A DNA stretch of 64,000 bases from Nocardioides luti (GTDB lineage Bacteria; Actinomycetota; Actinomycetes; Propionibacteriales; Nocardioidaceae), in contig NZ_JACKXE010000001.1 of the NCBI RefSeq assembly GCF_014212315.1, positions 434,001 through 498,000 on the forward strand, given 5' to 3'. The notes beneath the pieces were generated by a model. The model had not been told where the DNA came from, did not search any database, and saw nothing but the letters and a program-made list of their open reading frames with translations. Below, piece after piece: positions 8,005 to 16,067 of this stretch; the first letter of the stretch is position 1; each line of letters begins with the position of its first letter. Both the position numbers and the translations under genes were made by a program.

Positions 8005-8913
8005 ATGAGCGTGTTCTCCCCGCGGGCGTTGCTGCGTCGACAGGTCTACATGCCCTGGGCCGCCATCCCGCCCGGGGAGATGGTCGAGCTGGCCGGCCGC
8101 GGGTCGACGTACGTCACCGACACCCCCGGGCCGCACCCCGACTCCCCCACGATCGTGCTGCTGCACGCGGTCGGCTGCACGGGCCTGCTGACGTGGTACC
8201 CCGCCATCAAGCCGCTCTCCCGGCGCTTCCGCGTCGTCACGATGGACCAGCGCTGGCACGGCCGCGGCATCCAGTCCGAGGAGTTCTCGCTGCGCGACTG
8301 CGCCGACGACGTCGCGGCGCTCATCGACACGCTGGGGCTGCGCGACGTGATCGTGGCGGGCTACTCGATGGGCTCGATCATCGCCCAGCGCGTCTGGCGC
8401 CAGCACCCCGACAAGATCGAGGGGCTCGTGCTCTGTGCGACCACCGACCGCTTCCGCTCGACCGGCCTCGAGCGCGCCTTCCACCAGGGCATGGAGGTCG
8501 CGATGCTCGGCACGCGCGGCTTCTCCCGCTCGCGGATCGCGGTGCGCACGGCGCGTACGGCGGCCAAGGCGCTCGACCTCGGACCCTCGGACATCCACGA
8601 CTGGGCGATGCGCGAGTTCAACAGCACCAGCCCCTGGGCCGTCGGGCAGGCCGTGGCCGCGCTGGGCCGCCACCACTCGCGGCCGTGGCTGGACCGCATC
8701 GACGTGCCGACCGCGGTGGTCGTGACGCTGCGCGACAAGGTGCTGCCGCCCGACAACCAGATCGCGATCGCGCGGCGGATCCCGGGCGCGACCATCCACG
8801 ACATCGACGCCGGTCACGCCGCCTGCGTGCTGCAGGCCGAGACCTTCGTGCCGGCGCTCGTCGAGGCGGCCGTCACCGTCAACGCGCGACGGCGGGACCT
8901 GCGGCGCGCCTGA
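8005..8913 (+). CDS. alpha/beta hydrolase of the KstR regulon
   Basis: The 302-aa protein has a standard alpha/beta-hydrolase fold: oxyanion region VLLHAVGC, nucleophile elbow GYSMGS (Ser in G-x-S-x-G), an acid-loop region VTLRDKVLPP and a terminal catalytic His in DAGHAAC. The start ATG 8005 is supported by TAGTCT 7 nt upstream (leaderless) and by the operator overlapping that hexamer. It is transcribed away from the igr-type operon and probably induced with it. Substrate is unknown; a steroid ester, lactone or side-chain thioester hydrolase would suit the context but is inference. Its stop codon forms half of a hairpin shared with the convergent WS/DGAT gene. Confidence 0.88.
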   Translation: MSVFSPRALLRRQVYMPWAAIPPGEMVELAGRGSTYVTDTPGPHPDSPTIVLLHAVGCTGLLTWYPAIKPLSRRFRVVTMDQRWHGRGIQSEEFSLRDCADDVAALIDTLGLRDVIVAGYSMGSIIAQRVWRQHPDKIEGLVLCATTDRFRSTGLERAFHQGMEVAMLGTRGFSRSRIAVRTARTAAKALDLGPSDIHDWAMREFNSTSPWAVGQAVAALGRHHSRPWLDRIDVPTAVVVTLRDKVLPPDNQIAIARRIPGATIHDIDAGHAACVLQAETFVPALVEAAVTVNARRRDLRRA

Positions 8914-8922
8914 GCGTCAGGC
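8908..8922. terminator. small hairpin between convergent genes
   Basis: GCCTGA-GCG-TCAGGC is a perfect 6-bp stem with a 3-nt loop in which the two convergent stop codons (TGA 8911-8913 and TCA 8917-8919) pair. There is no T-tract, so bidirectional terminator function is only plausible. Confidence 0.4.
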
Positions 8923-10437
8923 CTTGGCCGGCGTCTTCTTCGCGGGCGTCTTCTTGGCTGGGGCCTTCTTCGCGGCGGCCTTGGCGGCGGCCTTCTTGGC
9001 CGGCGGCTTCGTGGACGCACGCTTGCGGATCGGCGTGGCCGTCTCCTGCGCCAGCACGGCCTCCTTCAGCGCGGCCAGCTCGGCCGGGAAGCGCTTGACC
9101 AGGTCGTCGACCTCCGGCATCGACTCGCGGCACGCGATCAGCCCGACGTGCACCTTGCCGTTGTTCGACATCACCGTGACGTTGAGGCCGGCGCCGTGGA
9201 AGACCGGGCCGAGGGGGTAGAGCGCGAGGATCTCGGCACCCATGAAGTACAGCGGCATCGGCGGGCCAGGCACGTTGGAGATGACCAGGTTGTGGACCAC
9301 CGGGTGCTTCTCGGCGAGCCGCAACCCGGCGTACGCCCGCACGGCGAGGCCGAAGGTCCGCGGCGCGGCGAACTCCGCCCAGTCCTGCAGGGTCTCCGCG
9401 CTGATCGCGCTGTGGTGGTCCTTGGCGTTGCGGTTGTTCTCGGCCATGTCCTCGAGCCGCTCGAGCGGGTCCTCGGTGTCGGTGCCGAGCTTGGCGAAGA
9501 GCGCCGAGACCTTGTTGGCGCCGCCCGAGCGCTTCGACTCCTCGCGCACGGAGACCGGCACGGTGGCGAGCAGTGAGTTCTCCGGGAGCTCGTCGCGGTC
9601 GAGCAGGTAGGACCGCAGCGCGCCGCCGGCGACGGCCAGCACCACGTCGTTCACGGTCGTGCCGGTGGCGGTCTTGATCGCGCGGATGTCCTCGAGGTCC
9701 ATGTCGGCGAAGGCGATCGCGCGGTGGCCGGTGATGGTGCCGTTGAACGACGTGCGCGGCGCCGAGAACGGCGCAGCCATGGCGGTGCCCTCGCGGGCAC
9801 GGCCGACGGTCTTGGTGATCAGCTGGGCCGACGGCGAGAGCAGCTTCGCGGCCAGGACCGGCCGGGTGGCGTTGCTGACGACCGCGCGGGTCAGCAGCTC
9901 GGCGCGGTGCGGCGAGCGGCCGTGGCGGGTCTTGGGGCCGAGCGAGAGCGGCTCGGCGTCGGCCTCGAGGCTGCACAGGTGCGAGATGAGGTTCGAGCCC
10001 GAGACCCCGTCGACCGTGGCGTGGTGCATCTTGGTGAACACGACGATCTTGCCGTCGTCGTACCCCTCGATGATCCACATCTCCCACAGCGGCCGCGAGC
10101 GGTCCAGCTGGAGCCCGGCGAGGTGCCCGGCCAGCTCGTTGAGCTCGGCGTACCCACCCGGCGCGGGCAACGACAGCCGGTGCACGTGCCGGTCGATGTC
10201 GAAGTGCGTGTCCTTGACCCAGATCGGGTGGTCGAGGCCGAGCGGGACCTTGCGCAGCTTGCGGGTGAACTCCGGGACGTCGCGCACGCGGCGGGCGATC
10301 TCGCTCTTGACGTCGATGAACGAGTAGCCGTTCGGCATGGTGCTCGGGTCCAGCACGATCAGGCCGCAGACGTGCAGCAGCTGCTCCGGGGTCTCCAGGT
10401 AGAGGAAGCTGGCGTCGAGTCCTGACAGGCGGTCCAT
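8917..10437 (-). CDS. wax ester synthase / diacylglycerol acyltransferase with Lys-Ala tail
   Basis: The protein (506 aa) is a WS/DGAT (Tgs family), which esterifies acyl-CoA to diacylglycerol or fatty alcohol at the membrane. It begins MDRLSGLDASFLYLE, carries the catalytic HHATVDGVSG (HHxxxDG) motif and the later PRTSFNGTITGHR and VISNVPGPPMPLYFMG segments of the family. The last 40 or so residues are an unusual AAAKKAPAKKTPAKK tail like histone H1. ATG 10437 is preferred to GTG 10443 because TAGGAT lies exactly 6 nt upstream and would be overlapped by the GTG. A KstR-type operator at 10460 places triacylglycerol or wax storage under steroid control. Confidence 0.9.
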   Translation of the reverse strand: MDRLSGLDASFLYLETPEQLLHVCGLIVLDPSTMPNGYSFIDVKSEIARRVRDVPEFTRKLRKVPLGLDHPIWVKDTHFDIDRHVHRLSLPAPGGYAELNELAGHLAGLQLDRSRPLWEMWIIEGYDDGKIVVFTKMHHATVDGVSGSNLISHLCSLEADAEPLSLGPKTRHGRSPHRAELLTRAVVSNATRPVLAAKLLSPSAQLITKTVGRAREGTAMAAPFSAPRTSFNGTITGHRAIAFADMDLEDIRAIKTATGTTVNDVVLAVAGGALRSYLLDRDELPENSLLATVPVSVREESKRSGGANKVSALFAKLGTDTEDPLERLEDMAENNRNAKDHHSAISAETLQDWAEFAAPRTFGLAVRAYAGLRLAEKHPVVHNLVISNVPGPPMPLYFMGAEILALYPLGPVFHGAGLNVTVMSNNGKVHVGLIACRESMPEVDDLVKRFPAELAALKEAVLAQETATPIRKRASTKPPAKKAAAKAAAKKAPAKKTPAKKTPAKA

Positions 10438-10459
10438 GCGCACATCCTAGGGTCGGAAC

Positions 10460-10473
10460 TGAAACATGTTCTA
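10460..10473. promoter_or_regulatory. KstR-type operator of the WS/DGAT gene
   Basis: TGAAACATGTTCTA matches TNNAACNNGTTNNA. It lies 9 bp upstream (minus strand) of the -10 hexamer TAGGAT at 10450-10445, which precedes the leaderless ATG 10437. Confidence 0.8.
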
Positions 10474-10578
10474 GTTGCTCAACGAGCGCCCGGCGTCCGC
10501 GCCACGGGTGACGACCGTCTCACCCCGTCCCTACCCCCGGGCGGTGGCTCGAACCCTCGGACGCCCACCGGTCTGATC

Positions 10579-10592
10579 CAGAACGTGTTCTA
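10579..10592. promoter_or_regulatory. KstR-type operator of the esterase gene
   Basis: CAGAACGTGTTCTA has the core AACNNGTT and the 3' TA of the motif; the first base deviates. The final TA is shared with the -10 hexamer TAGAGT (10591-10596), the same geometry as at 7980. Confidence 0.78.
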
Positions 10593-10602
10593 GAGTCGGG
10601 GC

Positions 10603-11898
10603 GTGTCCTTCCTGCGCCGACAGATCGTCACCGCGGTCCTCACCGCCAACGCCGTCCGACCGCTCCCGGGCTTCCGGCCCGGCCTCGCGTCGTTCTTCCC
10701 CGGCTGGATCACCAGCGAGCTCGCCCCGCACCTGCTGACGCTCACCGCAGCCGACGCGGCCGTGCACGCGCGCCGGGCGTCGGGCGGCTCCGACGTACGC
10801 CGCAGCCGGGCCGGGCTCGCCCTGGCCGCCGCCAGCGCCGCCGGGCTGACCTTCCTCATCGACCAGTCGCGCCGGGTCAAGGACAAGGCCGAGGACGCGC
10901 TCGTCGAGGGCATCGGCGTCGACTACGTCGAGCAGCTCGACGCCGCGCCCACGCCCGCCGAGCTCCGGACGCCGTGGCGCTCGCTGGTCAACCCGTTCCG
11001 GATGCGGAACAAGGACGTCGAGGTGATCAAGAACGTCGCCTATGCCCCCGAGACCGGCAAGCGCGGGCTGCTCGACATCTACCGTCCCGCCGACGGCTCC
11101 GCGTCCGGCGCGCCCGTGCTGCTCCAGGTGCACGGCGGCGGCTGGACGATCGGCAACAAGGACCAGCAGGGCATCCCGCTGATGCAACACCTCGCCGCGA
11201 AGGGCTGGGTGTGCGTGGCGATCAACTACCGCCTCTCCCCCCGCGACGCCTTCCCCGCGCACGTCGTCGACGTGAAGCGCGCGATCGCCTGGGTGAAGGA
11301 GCACGTCGCGGAGTACGGCGGCGACCCGTCGTACCTCGCCATCACCGGCGGCTCCGCGGGCGGCCACCTCTCCTCGCTCGCCGCGGTCACGGCCAACGAC
11401 CCGGCGTACCAACCCGGCTTCGAGGACGCCGACACCACCGTGCAGGTCGCCGTCCCGCACTACGGCGTCTACGACTTCGCCGGCTCGACCGGGCTGAAGT
11501 CCGCCGAGCTGATGCGCGACACCTTCCTCGCGCCGAAGATCCTGCAGAAGCGCTGGACCGACTCCCCCGACGACTTCGAGGCCGCGTCGCCGGTGCTGCG
11601 GGTGACCGCCGATGCTCCCGACTTCTTCGTGCTCCACGGCGCCCACGACACCCTCGTCTCCGTCGAGCAGGCGCGGCTGTTCGTCGCGCGGCTGCGCGAG
11701 GTCTCCGAGAAGTCGGTCGTGTACGCCGAGCTCCCCGGCGCCCAGCACGCCTTCGACGTCTTCCCCTCGATCCGCTCCGCGCACATCGTGCGCGCCATCG
11801 ACCGCTACCTGCACTGGCACTGGAACACCTGGCGCTCCGGCCAGGAGCCGTCCGACGAGATGGCCGAGCAGGCCGGGACGGGCGCGTCCACCAACTGA
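10603..11898 (+). CDS. HSL-type alpha/beta hydrolase (esterase/lipase)
   Basis: A 431-aa esterase of the hormone-sensitive-lipase/LipC-like class. The oxyanion motif is VHGGGWTIG, the nucleophile elbow ITGGSAGGH, the acid lies near DFFVLHGAHDTLVS and the His in GAQHAFDVFPS. About 130 residues precede the hydrolase domain and include a weakly hydrophobic stretch (AAASAAGLTFLI), so membrane association is possible. GTG 10603 is chosen because TAGAGT ends 6 nt upstream, giving a leaderless transcript, and a KstR-type operator overlaps that hexamer. It is divergent from the WS/DGAT gene, so acyl-ester synthesis and hydrolysis appear co-regulated; cholesteryl-ester or triacylglycerol hydrolysis is a reasonable guess. 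Confidence 0.88.
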   Translation: MSFLRRQIVTAVLTANAVRPLPGFRPGLASFFPGWITSELAPHLLTLTAADAAVHARRASGGSDVRRSRAGLALAAASAAGLTFLIDQSRRVKDKAEDALVEGIGVDYVEQLDAAPTPAELRTPWRSLVNPFRMRNKDVEVIKNVAYAPETGKRGLLDIYRPADGSASGAPVLLQVHGGGWTIGNKDQQGIPLMQHLAAKGWVCVAINYRLSPRDAFPAHVVDVKRAIAWVKEHVAEYGGDPSYLAITGGSAGGHLSSLAAVTANDPAYQPGFEDADTTVQVAVPHYGVYDFAGSTGLKSAELMRDTFLAPKILQKRWTDSPDDFEAASPVLRVTADAPDFFVLHGAHDTLVSVEQARLFVARLREVSEKSVVYAELPGAQHAFDVFPSIRSAHIVRAIDRYLHWHWNTWRSGQEPSDEMAEQAGTGASTN

Positions 11899-11899
11899 G

Positions 11900-12095
11900 C
11901 CCCGGTGATTGAGGCGCCTCCCGGTGGTTGAGGAAGGCGCGCTGGAGCCTGTCTCGAAACCACCCTGCGGTGGTTGAGGCGCCTCCCGGTGGTTGAGGAG
12001 GTTGCGCTGGCAACCGTCTCGAAACCACCCTGCGGTGGTTGACGCGCCTCCCGGTGGTTGAGGAGGTTGCGCTGGCAACCGTCTCGAAACCACCC
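11900..12095. repeat. intergenic array of three palindromic repeat units
   Basis: Three successive units of about 62-65 bp, each CTGCGGTGGTTGAGGCGCC-like, then CCGGTGGTTGAGGAGGTTGC, then a GCTG loop and GCAACCGTCTCGAAACCACC. The hairpin GGTTGC-GCTG-GCAACC is perfect in units two and three; unit one has diverged (AAGGCGCGCTGGAGCCT). This is the reverse orientation of the elements found inside chsH1 and chsH2. It lies immediately after the esterase stop codon. Confidence 0.9.
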
Positions 12096-12299
12096 CACCC
12101 CTGCCACGACCCGAGGCCGTCTGTGGTCCGGCCTCTGCCCGCCTGGACGTAGTCGCGGTGTAGGGGATTTATTGGATATGTGGTCGCCGTGGGTGCCGGG
12201 GCTACTCCTCCCTGAGGTCGCTTTCAGAGTCTCCGTGGGTGCCACTGGCCCGCTGTGGTCGTCGTTCGAAACTTTGCCCGATTATTTTACTTTCGGACT

Positions 12300-12349
12300 G
12301 TCAATCAGGCTCATTCTGACCCCTGGACTGTCGGTGGTCCCTGATTGAC
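12300..12349. promoter_or_regulatory. 10-bp inverted repeat upstream of the DUF222-HNH gene
   Basis: GTCAATCAGG (12300-12309) and CCTGATTGAC (12340-12349) are perfect reverse complements separated by 30 bp, ending 7 bp before the ATG. The surroundings (TTATTTTACTTT upstream) are the most AT-rich nearby. It could be an operator or RNA hairpin masking the start. The rest of 12096-12299 shows nothing recognisable. Confidence 0.55.
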
Positions 12350-12356
12350 TTTCCCC

Positions 12357-13607
12357 ATGAAGACGTTCACCGACGACGGACCGCGCCACGCGATCTCGCG
12401 TGCCGTGCGCGATGTCGGCGAACGCATCACGGACGTTGCTGAGACCCCGGTCTGGTCGATGACCGCGGATGAGGCCGGGGCCACGCTGGTGGAGCTGACC
12501 CGGCTCTCGGCGAGAGTCGCCGAGCTCGAAGCCCGCGTCGCCGTCCACGCTGCCTCCGTCGACGTCGGCTCGTCCGTCGGCGCGACCTCCACGCAAGCGT
12601 GGTGGGCAACTCAGACGCTCCAGACGCATCGGACGGCCGCGGCGAAGATCCACCTCGCCGAGGCCCTCGGCCGATGGCACGTGGTCCGCCAGGCCCTGTC
12701 CTCCGGGGCGATCCTGACCGAGCAGGCCCAAGTCATCACCCGGGCCTTGGAGGACCTCCCCGACGACGTTGACCCCGAGACCCGGGTGCTGGCGGAGAAG
12801 CACCTCGTCGACCTGGCCGCCGACCACGACGCCGCCGACCTGCGACGGCTCGGCCGCGGCCTCCTCGAGGTCATCGACCCCGCTGCCGGCGAGGACGAGG
12901 AGCGCCGCCGGCTCGAGGATGAGGAGCGCAAGGCCCGCCAGAAGATGCGGCTCACCATGAGCGACGACGGGCACGGCGCCTGCCACGGCCGCTTCACCAT
13001 CCCGGCCGCCCAAGGCGCCATGCTCAAGAAGATCCTCCAAGGCATCGCGGCCCCGAAGCACCAGACCGCAGTTCATGGACCCGGAGTCGAGCGGAAGCCG
13101 AGTCCGGAGCGGATGGGTGCGGCGCTCTGCGAGCTCATCGAGCGCTACCCCACCGACCGGCTCCCCAACGCGGGTGGAGTCAACACGACGGTGGTGATCA
13201 CGATGCCGCTCGAGACGCTCCTCGGTGCCGAGAAGGCCGCCACCCTCGACACCGGCGACAAGATCACCGCCAGCCAGGCGCGCCGCCTCGCCTGCGAGGC
13301 CGGCACCATCCCCGCCGTCCTCGGCGGGAAGTCCGAGGTCCTCGACCTGGGCCGGACTCGCCGCTACTTCTCCAAGGCCCAACACCTCGCCCTCGGCATC
13401 CAGCAGGGCGGTTGCACCGCCGACGGATGCGACTGGCCACCCAGCATGTGCCACGCCCACCACGACCGCTTCTGGGCCCACGGCGGCAACACCGACCTCA
13501 AAGACGGCAGACTCCTCTGCCCACGACATCACGCGCGGGCACACGACCCCACCTTCACCATGACCAAGCTCCCCGGCGGGAAGGTCGCCTTCACCCGGCG
13601 GACATAG
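12357..13607 (+). CDS. DUF222 / HNH endonuclease (13E12-type repeat family)
   Basis: The 416-aa protein has an N-terminal helical DUF222 region (LTRLSARVAELEARVAVHAA, ALSSGAILTEQAQVI) and a C-terminal HNH domain: CTADGCDWPPSMCHAHH with paired Cys, then LLCPRHHARAHD. These proteins are multicopy in actinobacterial genomes; HNH domains nick or cut DNA but the family's role is unsettled. ATG 12357 is preferred over an in-frame TTG at 12345, which lies inside the inverted repeat. A second, diverged member lies at 49608-50921. The gene sits at the edge of the repeat array, consistent with mobile behaviour. Confidence 0.85.
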   Translation: MKTFTDDGPRHAISRAVRDVGERITDVAETPVWSMTADEAGATLVELTRLSARVAELEARVAVHAASVDVGSSVGATSTQAWWATQTLQTHRTAAAKIHLAEALGRWHVVRQALSSGAILTEQAQVITRALEDLPDDVDPETRVLAEKHLVDLAADHDAADLRRLGRGLLEVIDPAAGEDEERRRLEDEERKARQKMRLTMSDDGHGACHGRFTIPAAQGAMLKKILQGIAAPKHQTAVHGPGVERKPSPERMGAALCELIERYPTDRLPNAGGVNTTVVITMPLETLLGAEKAATLDTGDKITASQARRLACEAGTIPAVLGGKSEVLDLGRTRRYFSKAQHLALGIQQGGCTADGCDWPPSMCHAHHDRFWAHGGNTDLKDGRLLCPRHHARAHDPTFTMTKLPGGKVAFTRRT

Positions 13608-13674
13608 GCCGACCCGGAGTTGCAGATCAGTAACAGCCGCAGACACCGCGGCACCATCCGGGCGACCATGCGAC

Positions 13675-14163
13675 ATGTCGCTCGCACGTCGCGCTGCCCT
13701 CAGCGCGCTCGCTCTCGCGGTGGCTGCCCTGTCCTCGTGCAGCGCCAGCGCATGCCCGGTCGCCTCTCCCGGGCTCGCCAGCAACGACTGCAGCGGTGAG
13801 ATCGAGTTCGGGGACCGCGTCTACGTCATCCAGTACCTCGACCACCGCATCCCCACCGATGAGGTCCTCGAGAAGAAGCTGGTGAGGGGTCAGGCCCTGC
13901 CGTGCGACGACACCGCCGATGCCGACTGCAGCGGCGGCAGCGCATCGCGCTCCGTGCCGATCGCGGCCGTCAGGATCCGTGGGATCCCCGCGGACGAGGC
14001 ACTCTTGCGGAGCAGCGACCGCTTCGGTCGCAAGGCCCTGCTGGTGCCGGCGGACACGAGCTACGCCCCGGTGATCTCGGCGCGGGTGCAGCGGCTGATC
14101 GACCGCTACCGCACGCACCCACGGCACGGCCCGTTCGCGGCTCAGGAGAGCGCGCGCAAGTAG
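13675..14163 (+). CDS. small secreted lipoprotein of unknown function
   Basis: The 162-aa product starts MSLARRAALSALALAVAALSSC: a positively charged n-region, hydrophobic core and the lipobox LSSC, so it should be lipid-anchored on the outer face of the membrane. The mature part contains two further Cys pairs (ACPVAS..NDCSG and LPCDD..ADCSG) that could form disulfides. No known domain is recognised. ATG 13675 is the only start that gives a complete signal peptide. It is convergent with the DUF1990 gene and overlaps its 3' end by 22 bp. Confidence 0.7.
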   Translation: MSLARRAALSALALAVAALSSCSASACPVASPGLASNDCSGEIEFGDRVYVIQYLDHRIPTDEVLEKKLVRGQALPCDDTADADCSGGSASRSVPIAAVRIRGIPADEALLRSSDRFGRKALLVPADTSYAPVISARVQRLIDRYRTHPRHGPFAAQESARK

Positions 14164-14636
14164 CGCCGCGTGATCGCCCGCTGGACCAGGCGCCCGGCCG
14201 GACCGCCGGCGCGGGACAGCAGCGTCGCCGGCCGCGAGAAGGCGCGGATGTCGAGGGAGACGGTGCCGTCCGGCGCGCGTCGTACAACGAAGAGCTCCTC
14301 GCCGCGCTCCGGGTGACCGGGGAGCGTGCCGTAGGCGAAGCCGACACGGTCCGGCTCCGCCACGACGTGGACGACGCGGACCGGTGCTCGCAGCGCCAGC
14401 GGGCCGATGCCCAGGCGGAGAACGCCGGTGCCGCCCTCGGTGACGGTCGGGGCGGCCTCCTCGACGCGGATGCCGGACCGGCGCTGCACCTGCCACGCCA
14501 GGATGTCCCGCGACACCCGCTCGAAGCACGCGTCGCCGCGACCGATCACGGCGCTGCGCTCGAGGTGGTGGTAGCCGGCCGGCAAGGCCGCCAGCGTCGC
14601 GCCGACCTCGGCGTATGTGAACGTCGGCTCGGCCAT
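14142..14636 (-). CDS. DUF1990 family protein
   Basis: A 164-aa protein matching the DUF1990 (YndJ C-terminal-like) family: FTYAEVGATLAALPAGYHHL at the N-terminus, GRGDACFERVSRDILAWQVQ, VVHVVAEPDRVGFAYGTLPGHPE and the final AGGPAGRLVQRAITRRYL. The family has a START/SRPBCC-like beta-grip appearance but no established reaction. ATG 14636 is the natural family start; the open frame runs much further upstream only because of GC bias. It stands alone and is convergent with the lipoprotein gene. Confidence 0.75.
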   Translation of the reverse strand: MAEPTFTYAEVGATLAALPAGYHHLERSAVIGRGDACFERVSRDILAWQVQRRSGIRVEEAAPTVTEGGTGVLRLGIGPLALRAPVRVVHVVAEPDRVGFAYGTLPGHPERGEELFVVRRAPDGTVSLDIRAFSRPATLLSRAGGPAGRLVQRAITRRYLRALS

Positions 14637-14759
14637 GTCGCCATGATGCCCGGTCGCCGATCGTGACCTGCTCGTGACGCCGCAGGGCGCCAACCCGTGT
14701 GACGATCGGAGCGGGGTGAGCGGATCAGCACGAGGTGCGGGGCACGTACGGCGGCGGTC

Positions 14760-15371
14760 GTGGTCGTCGGTCTGCTCGCGCTCTCGTCCCTCACCGGGTG
14801 CGACGACGCGACGTCCGCCGAGAGCGGGCCCGTCCAAACGGCCGACACCGCCGTCGACGAGATGACCGCGCACGGCGGGCAGATCTGTCCCGCGCGGCTG
14901 CCCCGGTCGGCGACCGACGACAACAGCGTCGGGGGCGGGCCGGTCGCACCCGAGGCGCCGCGTCTCGGAGCGCCCGACGCGGCCTGGATCTGCCGCTACG
15001 AGCCCCACCTCGGCCGGCGCACACCCACCGACGGGCGCGTCGTGACGTTCCGCGCGACCGGGGACGCCCGGCCCGTCGAGGCCGAGCGCCTGCCCGACTT
15101 CGCCGCGGCGCTCGCCGGTCTGGAGACCGCCGATCCCGATAGGTCGTGCTTCGCGGACCTCGGGCCGCGCTGGATGCTGGTCTACGCGCTCGACCACGAC
15201 CTCACGGGCGTGGTGATGAACGAGTACGGCTGCGGGGACGTGCGCCTGACTGACGACCCGTTCGACGTCGCGCCGGGCGATGCCACGCAGCCGGGCACGG
15301 TGGCCGGCATCCTCAGCGCACCCGAAGGGTTCCTCGCGGCCCTGAAGTCGGCGTACGCCGACGGTGCCTGA
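14760..15371 (+). CDS. putative lipoprotein with irregular start
   Basis: About 203 aa. The sequence VVVGLLALSSLTGCDD is a signal-peptide core plus lipobox LTGC, but the only in-frame start (GTG 14760) leaves no charged n-region. The codons just upstream read RISTRCGARTAAV, a good n-region, yet contain no start before an in-frame stop at 14700. GTG 14716 with a GGAGCGGGG Shine-Dalgarno-like stretch is in another frame. Either a rare start is used, or an indel separates start and body. The mature region has conserved-looking Cys (ICPARL, WICRYE, RSCFAD, EYGCGD). No family is recognised. Confidence 0.55.
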   Translation: MVVGLLALSSLTGCDDATSAESGPVQTADTAVDEMTAHGGQICPARLPRSATDDNSVGGGPVAPEAPRLGAPDAAWICRYEPHLGRRTPTDGRVVTFRATGDARPVEAERLPDFAAALAGLETADPDRSCFADLGPRWMLVYALDHDLTGVVMNEYGCGDVRLTDDPFDVAPGDATQPGTVAGILSAPEGFLAALKSAYADGA

Positions 15372-15436
15372 CCGGGGAGCGCCCGAGGCCGGCCGTGTGG
15401 CCCACGCGGGGTCGCTCGGCTCGTAGAGTCACCACC

Positions 15437-15991
15437 GTGACCCGACTGATCCACCTCAACGGGCCGCCGGGGATCGGGAAGTCGACCCTGGCGCGGCGGT
15501 ACGCCGGCGAGCACCCGGGGGTGCTGGCCTGCGACATCGACGTGCTGCGGACGTTCATCGGCGGCTGGGAGAACGACTTCGCCGGTGCGGGCGGGCTGGT
15601 CCGGCCGGCGGCGCTGGCGATGATCACGGCGTACCTGGCCGGGGGCCACGACGTGGTGCTCCCCCAGATGCTGGTCGACCCCGGGGAGGTCGCACGGTTC
15701 GAGGCCGCCGCGACGTCGGCCGGGGCGGAGTACGTCGAGCGGTTCCTCGTCGACTCGCCCGACGGCGCGATCGCGCGCTTCCACCGCCGCGGGGACGAGG
15801 CCGAGGCTCAGGATCCCTGGCACGCGCAGATCCGCGCGATCGTCGCCGCCGAGGGTGGGGACGACCGCCTCGCGGCCTGCCACGCCGGCCTCGAGCGCCT
15901 GCGGGCCGAGCGCCCGGGTGCGGTGGCGATCACGAGCACCGAGGGCGACGTCGACGCGACGTACGCCGCACTCCTGGCCTCGCTGACCTGA
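15437..15991 (+). CDS. P-loop NTP-binding protein / small-molecule kinase-like
   Basis: The 184-aa protein begins VTRLIHLNGPPGIGKSTLARR, with the Walker A motif GPPGIGKST, then CDIDVLRTFIGGWE in the position of an acceptor-binding Asp, and RFHRRGDEAE in the lid region. It has the size of a zeta-toxin or shikimate/gluconate-kinase-like phosphotransferase; the substrate cannot be told. GTG 15437 is chosen because TAGAGT (15424-15429) is followed by exactly 7 nt, a leaderless promoter. No antitoxin-like partner gene is adjacent, so a toxin-antitoxin role is not supported. Confidence 0.7.
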   Translation: MTRLIHLNGPPGIGKSTLARRYAGEHPGVLACDIDVLRTFIGGWENDFAGAGGLVRPAALAMITAYLAGGHDVVLPQMLVDPGEVARFEAAATSAGAEYVERFLVDSPDGAIARFHRRGDEAEAQDPWHAQIRAIVAAEGGDDRLAACHAGLERLRAERPGAVAITSTEGDVDATYAALLASLT

Positions 15992-16038
15992 CGCCGCACC
16001 GGGTTGCGGACGCCCGAGGACGGGAAATCGCAGGACAG

Positions 16039-16054
16039 CACGGCGTACGCCGTG
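16039..16054. promoter_or_regulatory. 16-bp perfect palindrome before the phosphotransferase gene
   Basis: CACGGCGTACGCCGTG is fully self-complementary and ends 13 bp before the ATG at 16068. It could be an operator. GTACGCC-type words are common in this genome, so chance is possible. Confidence 0.35.
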
Positions 16055-16067
16055 ACAGGTTGCGCCC

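Noticed and set aside
11900..12095. Possible CRISPR array
   Set aside because: Units are adjacent with no unique spacers, hairpins are internal, the same element occurs inside genes, and there are no cas genes.
12282..13784. 500-codon open frame on the minus strand across the DUF222-HNH gene
   Set aside because: The plus-strand frame has DUF222 and HNH motifs; the minus frame has none and an abnormal composition.
15437..15991. Zeta-type toxin of a toxin-antitoxin pair
   Set aside because: It has a Walker A P-loop but no small antitoxin gene on either side.
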